This document shows, piece by piece, positions 28,123-36,837 of a DNA stretch of 64,000 nt. Source of the DNA: Acuticoccus kalidii. Lineage in GTDB: Bacteria; Pseudomonadota; Alphaproteobacteria; Rhizobiales; Amorphaceae. Location: the NCBI RefSeq assembly GCF_021556395.1, contig NZ_JAKGCS010000017.1:357185-421184 (forward strand). Reading direction: 5' to 3'. The first letter of the stretch is position 1. Every line of letters begins with the position of its first letter. Made by a program: the position numbers and the translations under genes. The notes beneath the pieces were generated by a model. That model did not search any database, was not told the DNA's origin, and worked only from the letters and a program-made list of their open reading frames with translations.

Positions 28123-29087
28123 TGCGCGCCCGCCGTTGGCGGTGGGCCTGCGTTGCCCTCGCGGTGTTGACGGGCGCTGGCCTGATCTGGACCCGTGACG
28201 GCGTCGGCGGCGCCGCGGCACAGCTTCAGCCGGCGGGCGGCGCGGCCGTCGAGCCGATCGTGCCGCTTCCGGCCGAGCCTTGGCTCGACGAGGCGCGCGT
28301 CGCCCTCGGCGAGCGCCTCTTCCACGACACCCGGCTGTCCGGCTCCGGTACGCTGAGCTGCGCCTCATGCCACGACCTCGCGAGCAACGGCGCGAGCGCC
28401 GCGGCACTGGACATCGGCGATGGCGGAGACAGGCTCGGCGTCAACACGCCGACGGTGTTCAACGTCGCGTACAGCTACCGTCTCGGCTGGGAGGGGCGCT
28501 TCCGAGACGCCGCCCGGCATGCCGCGGCCCTCATCGAGAACCCGCGCATTATGGGGGCGTCCCTCCCCACCGTCGTGGAGCGGTTGAGAGCGGATGACGC
28601 GTTCGCTGCTGCTTTTCGCAGCGCCTACGGGCGAACCATCGACGCGGCCAACGTCGTGGATGCGCTGGTCGAGTTCGAGCGCTCTCTCGCGACGCCGAAC
28701 GCGCCCTTCGACCGCTGGCTGAAGGGTGAGGCCGACATGCTGTCCGAGGTCGAGTTCGAGGGCTACCAGCTCTTCAAGTCGACGGGCTGCTCGTCCTGCC
28801 ACCAGGGGATTGCCGTCGGCGCGAACCTCTTCCAGCGGCAGGGCGTGTTCCGGCCCCTTGTCCCGCCGCCGCCCGACATTGTGCGGGTCCCTGGCCTGCG
28901 CAATGTCGCGGCCACTGCACCTTATTTTCACGACGGAAGCGCGGCGACGCTTGCCGAGGCAGTGCACCGGATGGCGCGGGCGCAGCTCAACGCATCGCTG
29001 TCGGACGAAGAGGTCGACAAGCTCGTCGCGTTCCTCGGAACGCTGACGGGCGAGTATCGTGGCGTTCCGGTCCGTCCGGCGCCATGA
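28122..29087 (+). CDS. di-haem cytochrome-c peroxidase (CcpA/MauG family)
   Basis: 321 residues. An N-terminal membrane anchor or signal (about residues 8-24) precedes two CxxCH haem sites: 'LSCASCHD' (Cys80, Cys83, His84) and 'GCSSCHQG' near residue 225. Between and after them are the family landmarks 'FNVAYSYRLGWEGR' and 'VPGLRNVAATAPYFHDGS'. Periplasmic; reduces H2O2 using cytochrome or copper-protein electrons, or, in MauG-like members, oxidises a partner protein. It lies inside a two-component operon, overlapping the regulator by 1 bp and the kinase by 4 bp. Confidence 0.93.
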   Translation: MRARRWRWACVALAVLTGAGLIWTRDGVGGAAAQLQPAGGAAVEPIVPLPAEPWLDEARVALGERLFHDTRLSGSGTLSCASCHDLASNGASAAALDIGDGGDRLGVNTPTVFNVAYSYRLGWEGRFRDAARHAAALIENPRIMGASLPTVVERLRADDAFAAAFRSAYGRTIDAANVVDALVEFERSLATPNAPFDRWLKGEADMLSEVEFEGYQLFKSTGCSSCHQGIAVGANLFQRQGVFRPLVPPPPDIVRVPGLRNVAATAPYFHDGSAATLAEAVHRMARAQLNASLSDEEVDKLVAFLGTLTGEYRGVPVRPAP

Positions 29088-31570
29088 AGGGGATCTGGCT
29101 CGCCGTCGGCGCGATGCTGATCCTCCTCGCCGGCAGCTGGGGATGGCTGCAGAGCATCCGCGCGGACGAACGCGCGAGCGCCCACGCGATGGCGGCGTTC
29201 GACGACTTCATCACCGCCGAGAACGAATTGCATCGCGCCGTCCTCTCCGCCCGCGCTAGCTCACTCAGACACTACGACCCGCTCGTACGCGCGCTCGACG
29301 CCATGTTCGCCGCGCAGGACCGTCTGCGGCGAACCGCACCGGCATGCGACGTGTTCATTCGTGCAGCCGATGCGCTGCGGCCGCGGATCGTAGCCGAGGA
29401 GGCGTTGGTCGAACGCTTCAAGAGCACGAACGCGCTGCTTCACAACTCGCTCGCCTACTTCAGCCGCCTCAGCGAGGACCTCGATGCGGCGGCGACACCT
29501 GCAACGCGCAAGGCGGACGGGATCGCCACAGCGGTGCTCCACATCATCGTCGATCCCTCCCCGACGAGCCTCGCGCAGCTCGATGCGGAGATCGCGCGGA
29601 TCGAACCGATCCATCCGGAGCGTCATCCCGGTCTCTCCGCCCTCATCACGCACGCTCGCCAGCTTCGCCTCCTTCTGCCCGAGATGGAGGAGACGCTGGC
29701 CGCGCTCACCGATCTCGGCACCGCGAACGGCCTCGACCCCGCACGCAACGCGCTCCTCTTGAGGCAGGCGACCATCGCAGCTTGCGCCGATGCGGCCCGC
29801 TTCTTCCTCTACGGGATCGCATTCACGCTCGTCGGCCTGCTCGCCTGGGCCGGGGCTCAGCTTCGGGCGCGGATCCTTCTGATCCGCCGGCGCGCAGCGA
29901 TCGAGCATGTGGTGGCGAGGATCTCGCTTCGCTTCCTCGACACGCCGCGCGGGACGATGGACGCGCAGCTCCAGCGCGCACTCGAGGAGCTGGGAACGAG
30001 TTTCGGCGCCACGCGCGGCTGGTTCATCGTACCCGGTCCGCCGGGGAAGAGCGTGTTCTGGGCGCGCGGCGGTCCGTCCTTCCCGCCTGGCTGGTCGCGG
30101 GACGTGGTGGCCTGCATGACGAAGGCCGGCCTGGGGGACGGCGGCATCGTCCACATCGAAAATCTGCGCGCGCGACGCGCGAAGATGTACACGCTCCTAG
30201 CCGGGTCCTGCGGCGGAAGCCTTCTTTCGATCGCGCGTGTCAGCGGCGGTGAAGTCCGTGCGGTGCTCGGTTTCGATTGCCTTCGCCCACGCACATTTCG
30301 CAATTCGGGCGCCGACCAGCTCCTTGCGCTGGCGTTCGATGCGCTGACCAACGCCGTCGCCAAAGGTGCGCTGGAGGAGGAGCGGGAGCGGCTGGAGGCG
30401 CACCTCCAGCACGCGCGGCGCATGGAGACGGTTGGCGTCTTCACGAGCGGCATCGCGCACAACTTCAACAACATCATCGGCGCGATCATGGGCTATGCGG
30501 AAATGGCGTCGAGCGGCGCCGCGGCAGGCTCGCGCCTCGCCGAGCACATCGAGGCGATCGGGGCCGCATCGGAGCGAGCACGACAGCTCGTGGATCAGAT
30601 CCTCGGCTTCGGGCGCCGCAGCGAGAGCATGCGCCGCGCGGTCCCCGTCGACGCGCTCCTCGCCGAGACGGTGTCGCTCCTTGCGACCTCGCTTCCGCCG
30701 TACGCGCGCCTCGACGTCGCGCCGACGCAGGGTTCGCTCTCCATCCAGGCGGATCCCGGCCAGCTGCAACAGATCCTCCTCAACCTTTGCCGCAACGCAG
30801 CCGAGGCGATGGACGGCGACGGGACGGTCTCGCTTTCCGCCCGCCCCGTGAACCTGGCGGAGCCGCAGGGCTCCGGGGCGGACATGCTGGCGGCAGGCGC
30901 ATACGTCGTCATCAGCGTGGAGGACGGCGGGCGCGGCATGGACGAGGCGACGCTGGGGCGGATCTTCGAGCCCTTCTTCACCACGCGTCGGCAGGGCAAC
31001 GGTCTCGGCCTCGCCACGGCGCTGGAGATCGCCCGCGATCACCATGGCACGATCACCGTCCAGAGCACGCCGGGGGCCGGCAGCCGCTTTGAGGTCTGGC
31101 TGCCGCAGGCACCGCCGGTGGCGGCGTGCGCGGAGGATCGGGCGCTCACGTATGGCGCCGGCGAAACGGTGATGCTGATGGAGGCGGACGCGCGGCGGCG
31201 CATGCGGTTCGAGGAGGTGCTGGCCGCGCTCGGCTACGAGCCCGTCGCCTTCGCCGAATGGGCGCGCGCCGTCCAAGCCGCCCGCGCTGCACCGACGCGC
31301 TTCGATGCCGCCGTGATTGTCTCGGGCGACGGTCCGTTCCCCGGCGCGGACCACCCCGGCGCGCTTCACGAGGCCGTGCCGGGGATGCCGATCATCCTCT
31401 CCGCCCGAACCACAAAGCAGTTCAACATCGAGCGGCTGACGGGTGCCGGGATCGCCGAGATGATCCCTTACCCGCCCACGCCCACACAGCTCGCCGACGC
31501 GCTCGCGACATGGCTGAGCGCAGCGCGCGACCCACGGACACGCCTCGTGCTGAACGCCCCGCCGGCGTAG
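29084..31570 (+). CDS. VirA-like membrane sensor histidine kinase with pseudo-receiver
   Basis: 828 residues. One N-terminal TM ('AVGAMLILLAGSWGWL'), a large helical periplasmic sensor (about 25-235), a second TM near 240-262 and a GAF-like region (about 275-430) follow. Then come the HisKA H-box 'FTSGIAHNFNNIIGAIMGYA' (about 460), N-box 'QILLNLCRNAAEAM', 'GRGMDEATLGRIFEPFFTT' and the ATP lid. The last about 120 residues have a receiver-like pattern but 'AAVIVSGDG' stands where the phospho-Asp should be, so it is probably a degenerate REC domain. Organisation matches kinases annotated as VirA-like in Methylobacterium and Bradyrhizobium. Coupled to the peroxidase by ATGA overlap. Confidence 0.9.
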   Translation: MKGIWLAVGAMLILLAGSWGWLQSIRADERASAHAMAAFDDFITAENELHRAVLSARASSLRHYDPLVRALDAMFAAQDRLRRTAPACDVFIRAADALRPRIVAEEALVERFKSTNALLHNSLAYFSRLSEDLDAAATPATRKADGIATAVLHIIVDPSPTSLAQLDAEIARIEPIHPERHPGLSALITHARQLRLLLPEMEETLAALTDLGTANGLDPARNALLLRQATIAACADAARFFLYGIAFTLVGLLAWAGAQLRARILLIRRRAAIEHVVARISLRFLDTPRGTMDAQLQRALEELGTSFGATRGWFIVPGPPGKSVFWARGGPSFPPGWSRDVVACMTKAGLGDGGIVHIENLRARRAKMYTLLAGSCGGSLLSIARVSGGEVRAVLGFDCLRPRTFRNSGADQLLALAFDALTNAVAKGALEEERERLEAHLQHARRMETVGVFTSGIAHNFNNIIGAIMGYAEMASSGAAAGSRLAEHIEAIGAASERARQLVDQILGFGRRSESMRRAVPVDALLAETVSLLATSLPPYARLDVAPTQGSLSIQADPGQLQQILLNLCRNAAEAMDGDGTVSLSARPVNLAEPQGSGADMLAAGAYVVISVEDGGRGMDEATLGRIFEPFFTTRRQGNGLGLATALEIARDHHGTITVQSTPGAGSRFEVWLPQAPPVAACAEDRALTYGAGETVMLMEADARRRMRFEEVLAALGYEPVAFAEWARAVQAARAAPTRFDAAVIVSGDGPFPGADHPGALHEAVPGMPIILSARTTKQFNIERLTGAGIAEMIPYPPTPTQLADALATWLSAARDPRTRLVLNAPPA

Positions 31571-31572
31571 AC

Positions 31573-31614
31573 GGGACGAGGCCGCAAGGGATGGCCGCAC
31601 GGCCACCCCTCGTC
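31573..31614. terminator. bidirectional hairpin between kinase and GMC genes
   Basis: 'gacgagg ... cctcgtc' encloses a second stem 'gggatggccg' / 'cggccacccc' with a 2-nt loop, between convergent stop codons at 31570 and 31628. It suits termination from both sides. Confidence 0.55.
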
Positions 31615-31627
31615 GCGGGCCCGTGGG

Positions 31628-33220
31628 TCAGATCCCGTGGGACGCGCGGATCATGTCGGCGCAACGCTCGCCGATCACCACACACGGGGCCATCGTGTTC
31701 CCGCTGGTCACCTCCGGCATGACCGAGGCGTCGGCAATCCGCAAGCGATCGACGCCGTAGACCTTCAGCTCAGCGTCGACGACCGACATCTCGTCCCGCC
31801 CCATCTTGGCAGTACCGGCCTGGTGCCAGAACGTCACCGCGGCATTGCGCAGATAGTCTTCCATCGCGGCGCGGGAGAGCTTGCCCGGCAGGGCCTCGCC
31901 CTTCACGAGTTCCTTAAAGGCCGCGTCGCTGCCGAGTTCGCGCGCCAGCTCCAGCGTGGTGAACGCGGCCGAAAGGTCATCCGGATGCGACAGCGTGTTC
32001 GCCTCGATCCGGATCCGATCGTGCACATCACAGCCGGTGAGATGCAGCGATCCGCGGCTTTTAGGATGCGCGAGGCCGGCGAACATCGTCCATCCGTCCG
32101 CCGGAATGGCGGCCGAAGCGGTCTGCGCGCTCGGCACCGGGAACTCCAGCTGGCAGTGGAAGATGTCCGGAAGGTCCAGCGAAGCGTCGCTCGTCCAGTA
32201 GAGCGTGGCCTCGGAGCCGCCGTAGTTCACCGCCTGCGGCGCCTTGCACTCGAAGATGCAGCCGAAAGCGACGTGGTCCTGATGGTTCTGCCCGACGCCT
32301 TCGAGGTGCTGGACCATGTCAATCCCGTGCCGGCGCAACTCGCCCTCCGGCCCGATTCCGGACTGCATGAGGAGCTTCGGCGTATTCACAGCCCCCATCG
32401 AGACGATCACCTCATGCCGTGCCTCGTAGCGGCCGACCCGACCATTCTCAATGACCTCAACACCGATGACCGCGTCGCCGGCGCAAGTCAGGCGACTGAC
32501 CAGCACGCCGGTGAGCACGGTAAGGTTCGCCTGTCCCATCCGCGGACGCACATAGGAGCGGAAGACCGACGAGCGCTGACCGCCCTTCACCAGAAGATCG
32601 GTGATCGCCGCGCCGCCGCGCCCTTCCATCATGACGCCATTCGGACTGTCGAACGTCGGGATGCCGAGCGTGCACGCCGCCTCCACCATCGCGCGGGCGA
32701 CGGGCTGGGGGTTCTGCGCGGAGTTCACGTAGATCGGCCCGCCTTCGCCGCGGCGCTCGGGATCGCTGGCGCCTTGCCAGTCCTCGACCCGCTTGTAGAT
32801 CTCGAGGATCGCCTCGTAGCCCCACGCGGGGTCGCCGGCCGCCTCGGCGAAATGCTCCCAGTCATTCCTGTGGCCGCGCGCCCAGACGCCGACGTTGATG
32901 CTGGAGCTTCCGCCGAGCAGCTTGCCCATGTTGAGCGCCATCCGCCGGCCGTTGAGGTGCGGGTTCGGCTCTGCGGAAAAGGCCCAGTCGCGCGCGGAGC
33001 CGAGGTTGGCCGGCCATTGGCCTGGCGTCATCACCTCGGGGACCTCGTCGCTGCCGCCCGCCTCGATCAGAAGCACGCTCACCTGCGGGTTTTCCGCCAG
33101 GCGGCCGGCAACGACAGAGCCTGCTGAGCCGGCCCCGCAGACGATGAAATCGTAGGAGCGGCCGTTACCCCCGCCGTTGCCGCGACCCGAAGCGACCTTC
33201 GTTGGGACGAGTTTCGTCAC
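31628..33220 (-). CDS. GMC-family FAD-dependent oxidoreductase
   Basis: About 530 residues from GTG 33220, chosen because 'agggag' sits 6 bp before it; ATG 33226 and GTG 33238 are alternatives. FAD-binding 'FIVCGAGSAGSVVAGRLAEN' at the N-terminus, the GMC signature around 'NMGKLLGGSSSINVGVWARG', and the active-site His in 'TFWHQAGTAKMG' with 'VTSGNTMAPCVVIGERCADM' at the end. Relatives are choline/alcohol dehydrogenases; substrate not determinable by eye. Downstream of and co-directional with acdR (136 bp), so it could belong to the same response. Confidence 0.93.
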   Translation of the reverse strand: MTKLVPTKVASGRGNGGGNGRSYDFIVCGAGSAGSVVAGRLAENPQVSVLLIEAGGSDEVPEVMTPGQWPANLGSARDWAFSAEPNPHLNGRRMALNMGKLLGGSSSINVGVWARGHRNDWEHFAEAAGDPAWGYEAILEIYKRVEDWQGASDPERRGEGGPIYVNSAQNPQPVARAMVEAACTLGIPTFDSPNGVMMEGRGGAAITDLLVKGGQRSSVFRSYVRPRMGQANLTVLTGVLVSRLTCAGDAVIGVEVIENGRVGRYEARHEVIVSMGAVNTPKLLMQSGIGPEGELRRHGIDMVQHLEGVGQNHQDHVAFGCIFECKAPQAVNYGGSEATLYWTSDASLDLPDIFHCQLEFPVPSAQTASAAIPADGWTMFAGLAHPKSRGSLHLTGCDVHDRIRIEANTLSHPDDLSAAFTTLELARELGSDAAFKELVKGEALPGKLSRAAMEDYLRNAAVTFWHQAGTAKMGRDEMSVVDAELKVYGVDRLRIADASVMPEVTSGNTMAPCVVIGERCADMIRASHGI

Positions 33221-33356
33221 ATGCATCTCCCTGAACACAATATGCCGAAAAAATTTCTGGCGGAGCTGCAGGTAGGCTGGGCGTATTACGGAGCGAATTC
33301 TGAAGAGTTACTATTGTAACATTCGCAACGCGCCGGGTGCTCATCTGGACGTGGGC

Positions 33357-33830
33357 TTAGAACGGCAGGCGGCCGCTCTCCTTCACCTCCTTCATGACAA
33401 AGAAGGTGCGGGTCTGGCGCACGCCGGGGAGCGAGATCAGCTTGGCGCTGTGCAGTTTGTTGAAGTCGGCCATATCGCGGACACGAATCTTGAGGAGATA
33501 ATCGAAATCGCCCGCGACGAGGTTGCAGTCGAGCACCTCCTTTAGGGCGAGAACCGCGCTTTCGAACTCGCCGAAACTTTCGGGCGTCGAGCGGTCCAGC
33601 ACCACTCCGACCATGACGAGGGCGCTGAGGCCGACAGCGGCCGGCGCGATCTCGGCCCGCACTCCGGTGATGAAGCCTTCGTCGAACAACCTCTGCGTCC
33701 GCCTGTGGCACGTTGCGGCGCTGACGCTGACCCGCTGCGCAAGCTCGGCGTTGGTGAGCCGACCCTCCGCCTGCAGCGTCCGCAGGATCTTGATGTCGAT
33801 ACGGTCGAGCGCTTTGAAAGAATCTTCCAT
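33357..33830 (-). CDS. acdR: Lrp/AsnC-family regulator of ACC deaminase
   Basis: 157 residues. N-terminal HTH '[20 protein letters not shown]' to '[18 protein letters not shown]', C-terminal RAM/AsnC ligand-binding domain with '[19 protein letters not shown]'. Divergent from acdS, the standard arrangement for AcdR, which activates acdS in response to ACC in Pseudomonas and rhizobia. The 139-bp gap between the genes holds the shared control region. A mutated relic of this gene lies at 26940-27108. Confidence 0.92.
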   Translation of the reverse strand: MEDSFKALDRIDIKILRTLQAEGRLTNAELAQRVSVSAATCHRRTQRLFDEGFITGVRAEIAPAAVGLSALVMVGVVLDRSTPESFGEFESAVLALKEVLDCNLVAGDFDYLLKIRVRDMADFNKLHSAKLISLPGVRQTRTFFVMKEVKESGRLPF

Positions 33831-33969
33831 CTTTTGGCTATCATTCGTTTTATTTTTGAGATCTTGGGCGAAACCAGCGCCCTTGAAGGAAATCCATCAC
33901 TCGAATCAGAGAGCACCTTTCGCCGCAAAAAGTCTACTTTTCACTCGTTCCCTAGACGAGGTTGTCGTG
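33831..33969 (+). promoter_or_regulatory. acdR-acdS divergent control region
   Basis: AT-rich for the window. It includes 'agagagcacctttc' (33910-33923) and 'gtctacttttc' (33932-33942), both conserved in the relic at 27185-27243, which marks them as likely regulator-binding or promoter elements. No conventional Shine-Dalgarno is clear before ATG 33970. Confidence 0.6.
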
Positions 33970-34989
33970 ATGTCGCTACTCACCCAATTCGACCGTTATC
34001 CGCTCACATTCGGCCCCACGCCGATCGAGCGTCTGCCGCGCCTGTCCGACGCTATTGGCGGGTCGGTGGAGATCTGGGCCAAGCGCGACGACTGCAACTC
34101 CGGCCTCGCCATGGGCGGCAACAAGCTCCGAAAGCTCGAATACATCGTGCCGGATGCCATCAAGTCCGGCGCGGACACGCTGGTGTCGATTGGCGGCGTC
34201 CAGTCCAACCACACGCGGCAGGTGGCGGCGGTGGCGGCCAAGATCGGCATGAAGTGCGTCGTCATCCAGGAAGCATGGGTGCCGCACGACGACGTGGTTT
34301 ACGACCGCGTCGGCAACATCATGCTGACGCGTCTCATGGGGGCGGACAGCCGCCTCGTCGATGACGGCTTCGATATCGGCATCCGGCAGAGCTGGCAGGA
34401 CGCGATCCAGTCGGTCGAGCGGACCGGCGGCAAGCCCTATCCGATCCCCGCCGGGGCATCGGTCCACAAATATGGCGCCCTCGGCTACATCGGCTTTGCC
34501 GAGGAGGTGGCCAAGCAGGAAGCGGATCTCGGCTTCACGTTCGACTACGTGGTCGTGTGCGTCGTCACCGGCTCCACGCAGGCCGGCATGATCGTCGGCT
34601 TCGCGGCGCAGGACCGGGCGGACCGGGTGATCGGCATCGACGCCTCCGGCACCCCGGACCAGACCCGCGCACAGGTGCGGAAGATCGTGGACGGCACGGC
34701 GGACCTCGTCGGCCTGGGACGTCTCGTGCGCGACGACGAGATCGTCATCAAGACGGACTATGCCTACCCTGCCTACGGCATCCCGTCGGACGAGACCAAT
34801 GACGCGATCCGCCTCGCGGCCCGCACGGAGGCCATGATCATCGACCCCGTCTATGAGGGGAAGTCGATGCAGGGCCTCATCGACCTCACGCGCAAGGGCT
34901 TCTTCGCAGAAGGATCGCGCGTGCTCTACGCCCACCTCGGCGGCGCGCCGGCCCTCAACGGGTACGGTTACACCTACCGGAACGGCTGA
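33970..34989 (+). CDS. acdS: 1-aminocyclopropane-1-carboxylate deaminase
   Basis: 339 residues from ATG 33970; the frame opens further upstream but only through the control region. PLP lysine in '[12 protein letters not shown]' (K52) and '[20 protein letters not shown]' are present. The residues that separate true ACC deaminase from D-cysteine desulfhydrase are right: Glu296 in 'VYEGKSM' and Leu323 in 'AHLGGAPAL' (one position offset from the usual E295/L322). It cleaves the ethylene precursor ACC to 2-oxobutyrate and ammonia, lowering ethylene in host plants. Presence suggests a plant-associated lifestyle. Confidence 0.97.
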   Translation: MSLLTQFDRYPLTFGPTPIERLPRLSDAIGGSVEIWAKRDDCNSGLAMGGNKLRKLEYIVPDAIKSGADTLVSIGGVQSNHTRQVAAVAAKIGMKCVVIQEAWVPHDDVVYDRVGNIMLTRLMGADSRLVDDGFDIGIRQSWQDAIQSVERTGGKPYPIPAGASVHKYGALGYIGFAEEVAKQEADLGFTFDYVVVCVVTGSTQAGMIVGFAAQDRADRVIGIDASGTPDQTRAQVRKIVDGTADLVGLGRLVRDDEIVIKTDYAYPAYGIPSDETNDAIRLAARTEAMIIDPVYEGKSMQGLIDLTRKGFFAEGSRVLYAHLGGAPALNGYGYTYRNG

Positions 34990-35082
34990 ACCCGCCTCAG
35001 TTAACCCCGCACCGGGGCTCGTACCGCCGGCGGTCCGTTCCGCCAGGGATCTCTTCCTGCAACCTCATCAACGGTGTCTGAA

Positions 35083-35844
35083 ATGGAACTGACCATCAAT
35101 GCCGTCGCCCTTGCCGGGGCGGCCCTCCTCGCCCTCACTACCGCGCTGCCTGCCAAATCCGAGCCGATCAGGAACGTCGTCATCGTGCACGGCGCCCTCG
35201 TCGACGGATCCGGCTGGCGCGGCGTCTATGACCGGCTGACCGACCGCGGCTACAACGTCACTATCGTGCAGCCGCCGATGACGACGCTTGCCGACGACGT
35301 CGCGGCGACCCACCGCGTCCTGGAGCTGCAGGACGGACCCTCGGTCCTCGTCGGACATAGCTACGGCGGCATGATCATCACCGAGGCCGGCACCACCGAT
35401 GATGTGGCGGGCCTTGTCTACATCGCAGCCTTCCAGCCGGACGAAGGCGAGACCCTCGCGGGCCTCGCCGGAGAAACCCCGCCGGCCACCACCGGCATCA
35501 AGGCGACGTCCGACGGCTTCCTCTATCTCGACCCCGCCGTCTTCGCGGCCGACTTCGCGGCGGACCTGCCCGCGGCGGATGCCGAATTCCTCGCGCACTC
35601 GCAGGTCTTCCCAGCAACCATCACGTTCGAGACAAAGATCTCCAACCCCGCCTGGAAGACAAAACCGAGCTGGGCGCTCATCCCGGGCAAAGACCGCGCG
35701 ATCAATCCCGACCTGATGCGTGAAATGGCGAAGCGGGCCGGCAGCAAGATTGAGGAGATCGACGCGAGCCACGCCGTCTTCATCTCCCAGCCCGCCGCCG
35801 TAGTTGCAATGATCGAGGATGCCGCCAACGCGCTCGCCGACTGA
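35083..35844 (+). CDS. secreted alpha/beta hydrolase
   Basis: 253 residues from ATG 35083; a GTG at 35074 is possible. Signal peptide about residues 1-26 ('AVALAGAALLALTTALPAKS'). 'VVIVHGALVDGSGWRGVYD' oxyanion region, nucleophile 'VLVGHSYGGMII', acid in 'LIPGKDRAIN', His in 'DASHAVFISQP'. Layout of salicylate-esterase/EstC-like small hydrolases; several such proteins are secreted. Co-directional with acdS, 93 bp apart. Confidence 0.9.
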   Translation: MELTINAVALAGAALLALTTALPAKSEPIRNVVIVHGALVDGSGWRGVYDRLTDRGYNVTIVQPPMTTLADDVAATHRVLELQDGPSVLVGHSYGGMIITEAGTTDDVAGLVYIAAFQPDEGETLAGLAGETPPATTGIKATSDGFLYLDPAVFAADFAADLPAADAEFLAHSQVFPATITFETKISNPAWKTKPSWALIPGKDRAINPDLMREMAKRAGSKIEEIDASHAVFISQPAAVVAMIEDAANALAD

Positions 35845-35993
35845 GCGCCGGCGACCGGCTTCATTACAGCCGTAGCCTCGCCGCGCCCGGCTGAAATCGC
35901 GCGGTCGTCCGCTCCTGTTCCCATCGAGCGTGACCCATCAGGGCGCGCTCGATGGCTCGCCTCATCCATGCGGGACGGAACAGGACTTCAGTT

Positions 35994-36824
35994 ATGCAAC
36001 GCTCAGCGGCCCTCTCCCACGTCGACACCTCGCACGGCCGCGTGGCCGTGGAAGACAGCGGGGAGGACAGTGGCACCGGCGGAACGCCGGTTGTTTTCCT
36101 CCACGGCAACTCCTCCTCCCTCGAGATCTTCGAGCACCAGCGCCACTCCCCCCTCGCGAGAGGCCGGCGACTGATCGCCGTCGACTTCCCCGGCCACGGG
36201 GCCTCCGGCAATGCACACGATCCGCTCCGCACCTACACACGCAGCGGTCTCGCCGACGTCATCGCCGAGCTCTTAAATTGCATGCGCATCGGGGAGGCGA
36301 TCGTCGTCGGCTGGTCGCTCGGCGGCCACGTCGGCATCGACCTCCTGTCGCGCTTCGCGGGGCTGAAGGGGCTCATGATCATAGGCACGCCACCGGTGCG
36401 ATCTGGCGCAATGGCAGAGGCATTCCAGGCTTCTGCGCAACTCGGTTTCGCCGGCCGTCCCGAACTCTCGTTCGAGGACGTGACGGCCTTCGCGCGCGCT
36501 ATGATCGGCGACCCCGTCCCGCCGTTCCTTCCGGCCGCGATCCGGCGCACCGACAAGAGGTTCCGCGACGTCCTGTTCAAGGCCGCGCGCGCCGGCGCCG
36601 GAGGCGACCAGCGCCATGCGGTGGAGACAAGCAAGGTTCCGATCGCCGTGGTGAACGGAGCCGCCGATCCGCTGGTGAATCTCGATTATCTCGACAGTAT
36701 CGCCTACGGTAACTTGTGGGACAGTCGCTGCCACCGGCTGCCGCGCGCAGGCCACGCCCCGTTCTGGCAACAGCCGGCAGTATTCAACGCCGTCCTAGGA
36801 CGCTTCCTCGACGCGCTCGCGTGA
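35994..36824 (+). CDS. alpha/beta hydrolase
   Basis: 276 residues from ATG 35994; the frame is open to 35952. 'PVVFLHGNSSSLEIFEHQR' and 'LIAVDFPGHGASGNAHDP' are the classic N-terminal core; the nucleophile lies in 'VVGWSLGGHVGIDLL' and the His in 'PRAGHAPFWQQP'. Acid in 'VVNGAADPLVNLDYLD'. Soluble hydrolase of unknown substrate. 13 bp before the ketopantoate-reductase-like gene, so probably an operon. Confidence 0.88.
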   Translation: MQRSAALSHVDTSHGRVAVEDSGEDSGTGGTPVVFLHGNSSSLEIFEHQRHSPLARGRRLIAVDFPGHGASGNAHDPLRTYTRSGLADVIAELLNCMRIGEAIVVGWSLGGHVGIDLLSRFAGLKGLMIIGTPPVRSGAMAEAFQASAQLGFAGRPELSFEDVTAFARAMIGDPVPPFLPAAIRRTDKRFRDVLFKAARAGAGGDQRHAVETSKVPIAVVNGAADPLVNLDYLDSIAYGNLWDSRCHRLPRAGHAPFWQQPAVFNAVLGRFLDALA

Positions 36825-36837
36825 GAGGAGACGCCAG

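Noticed and set aside
30197..31606. 469-codon minus-strand opening across the VirA-like kinase
   Set aside because: Opposite a gene with clear kinase motifs; the antisense translation has no domain.
31637..33127. 496-codon plus-strand opening opposite the GMC gene
   Set aside because: Antisense of a clear GMC oxidoreductase; composition is shadow-like.
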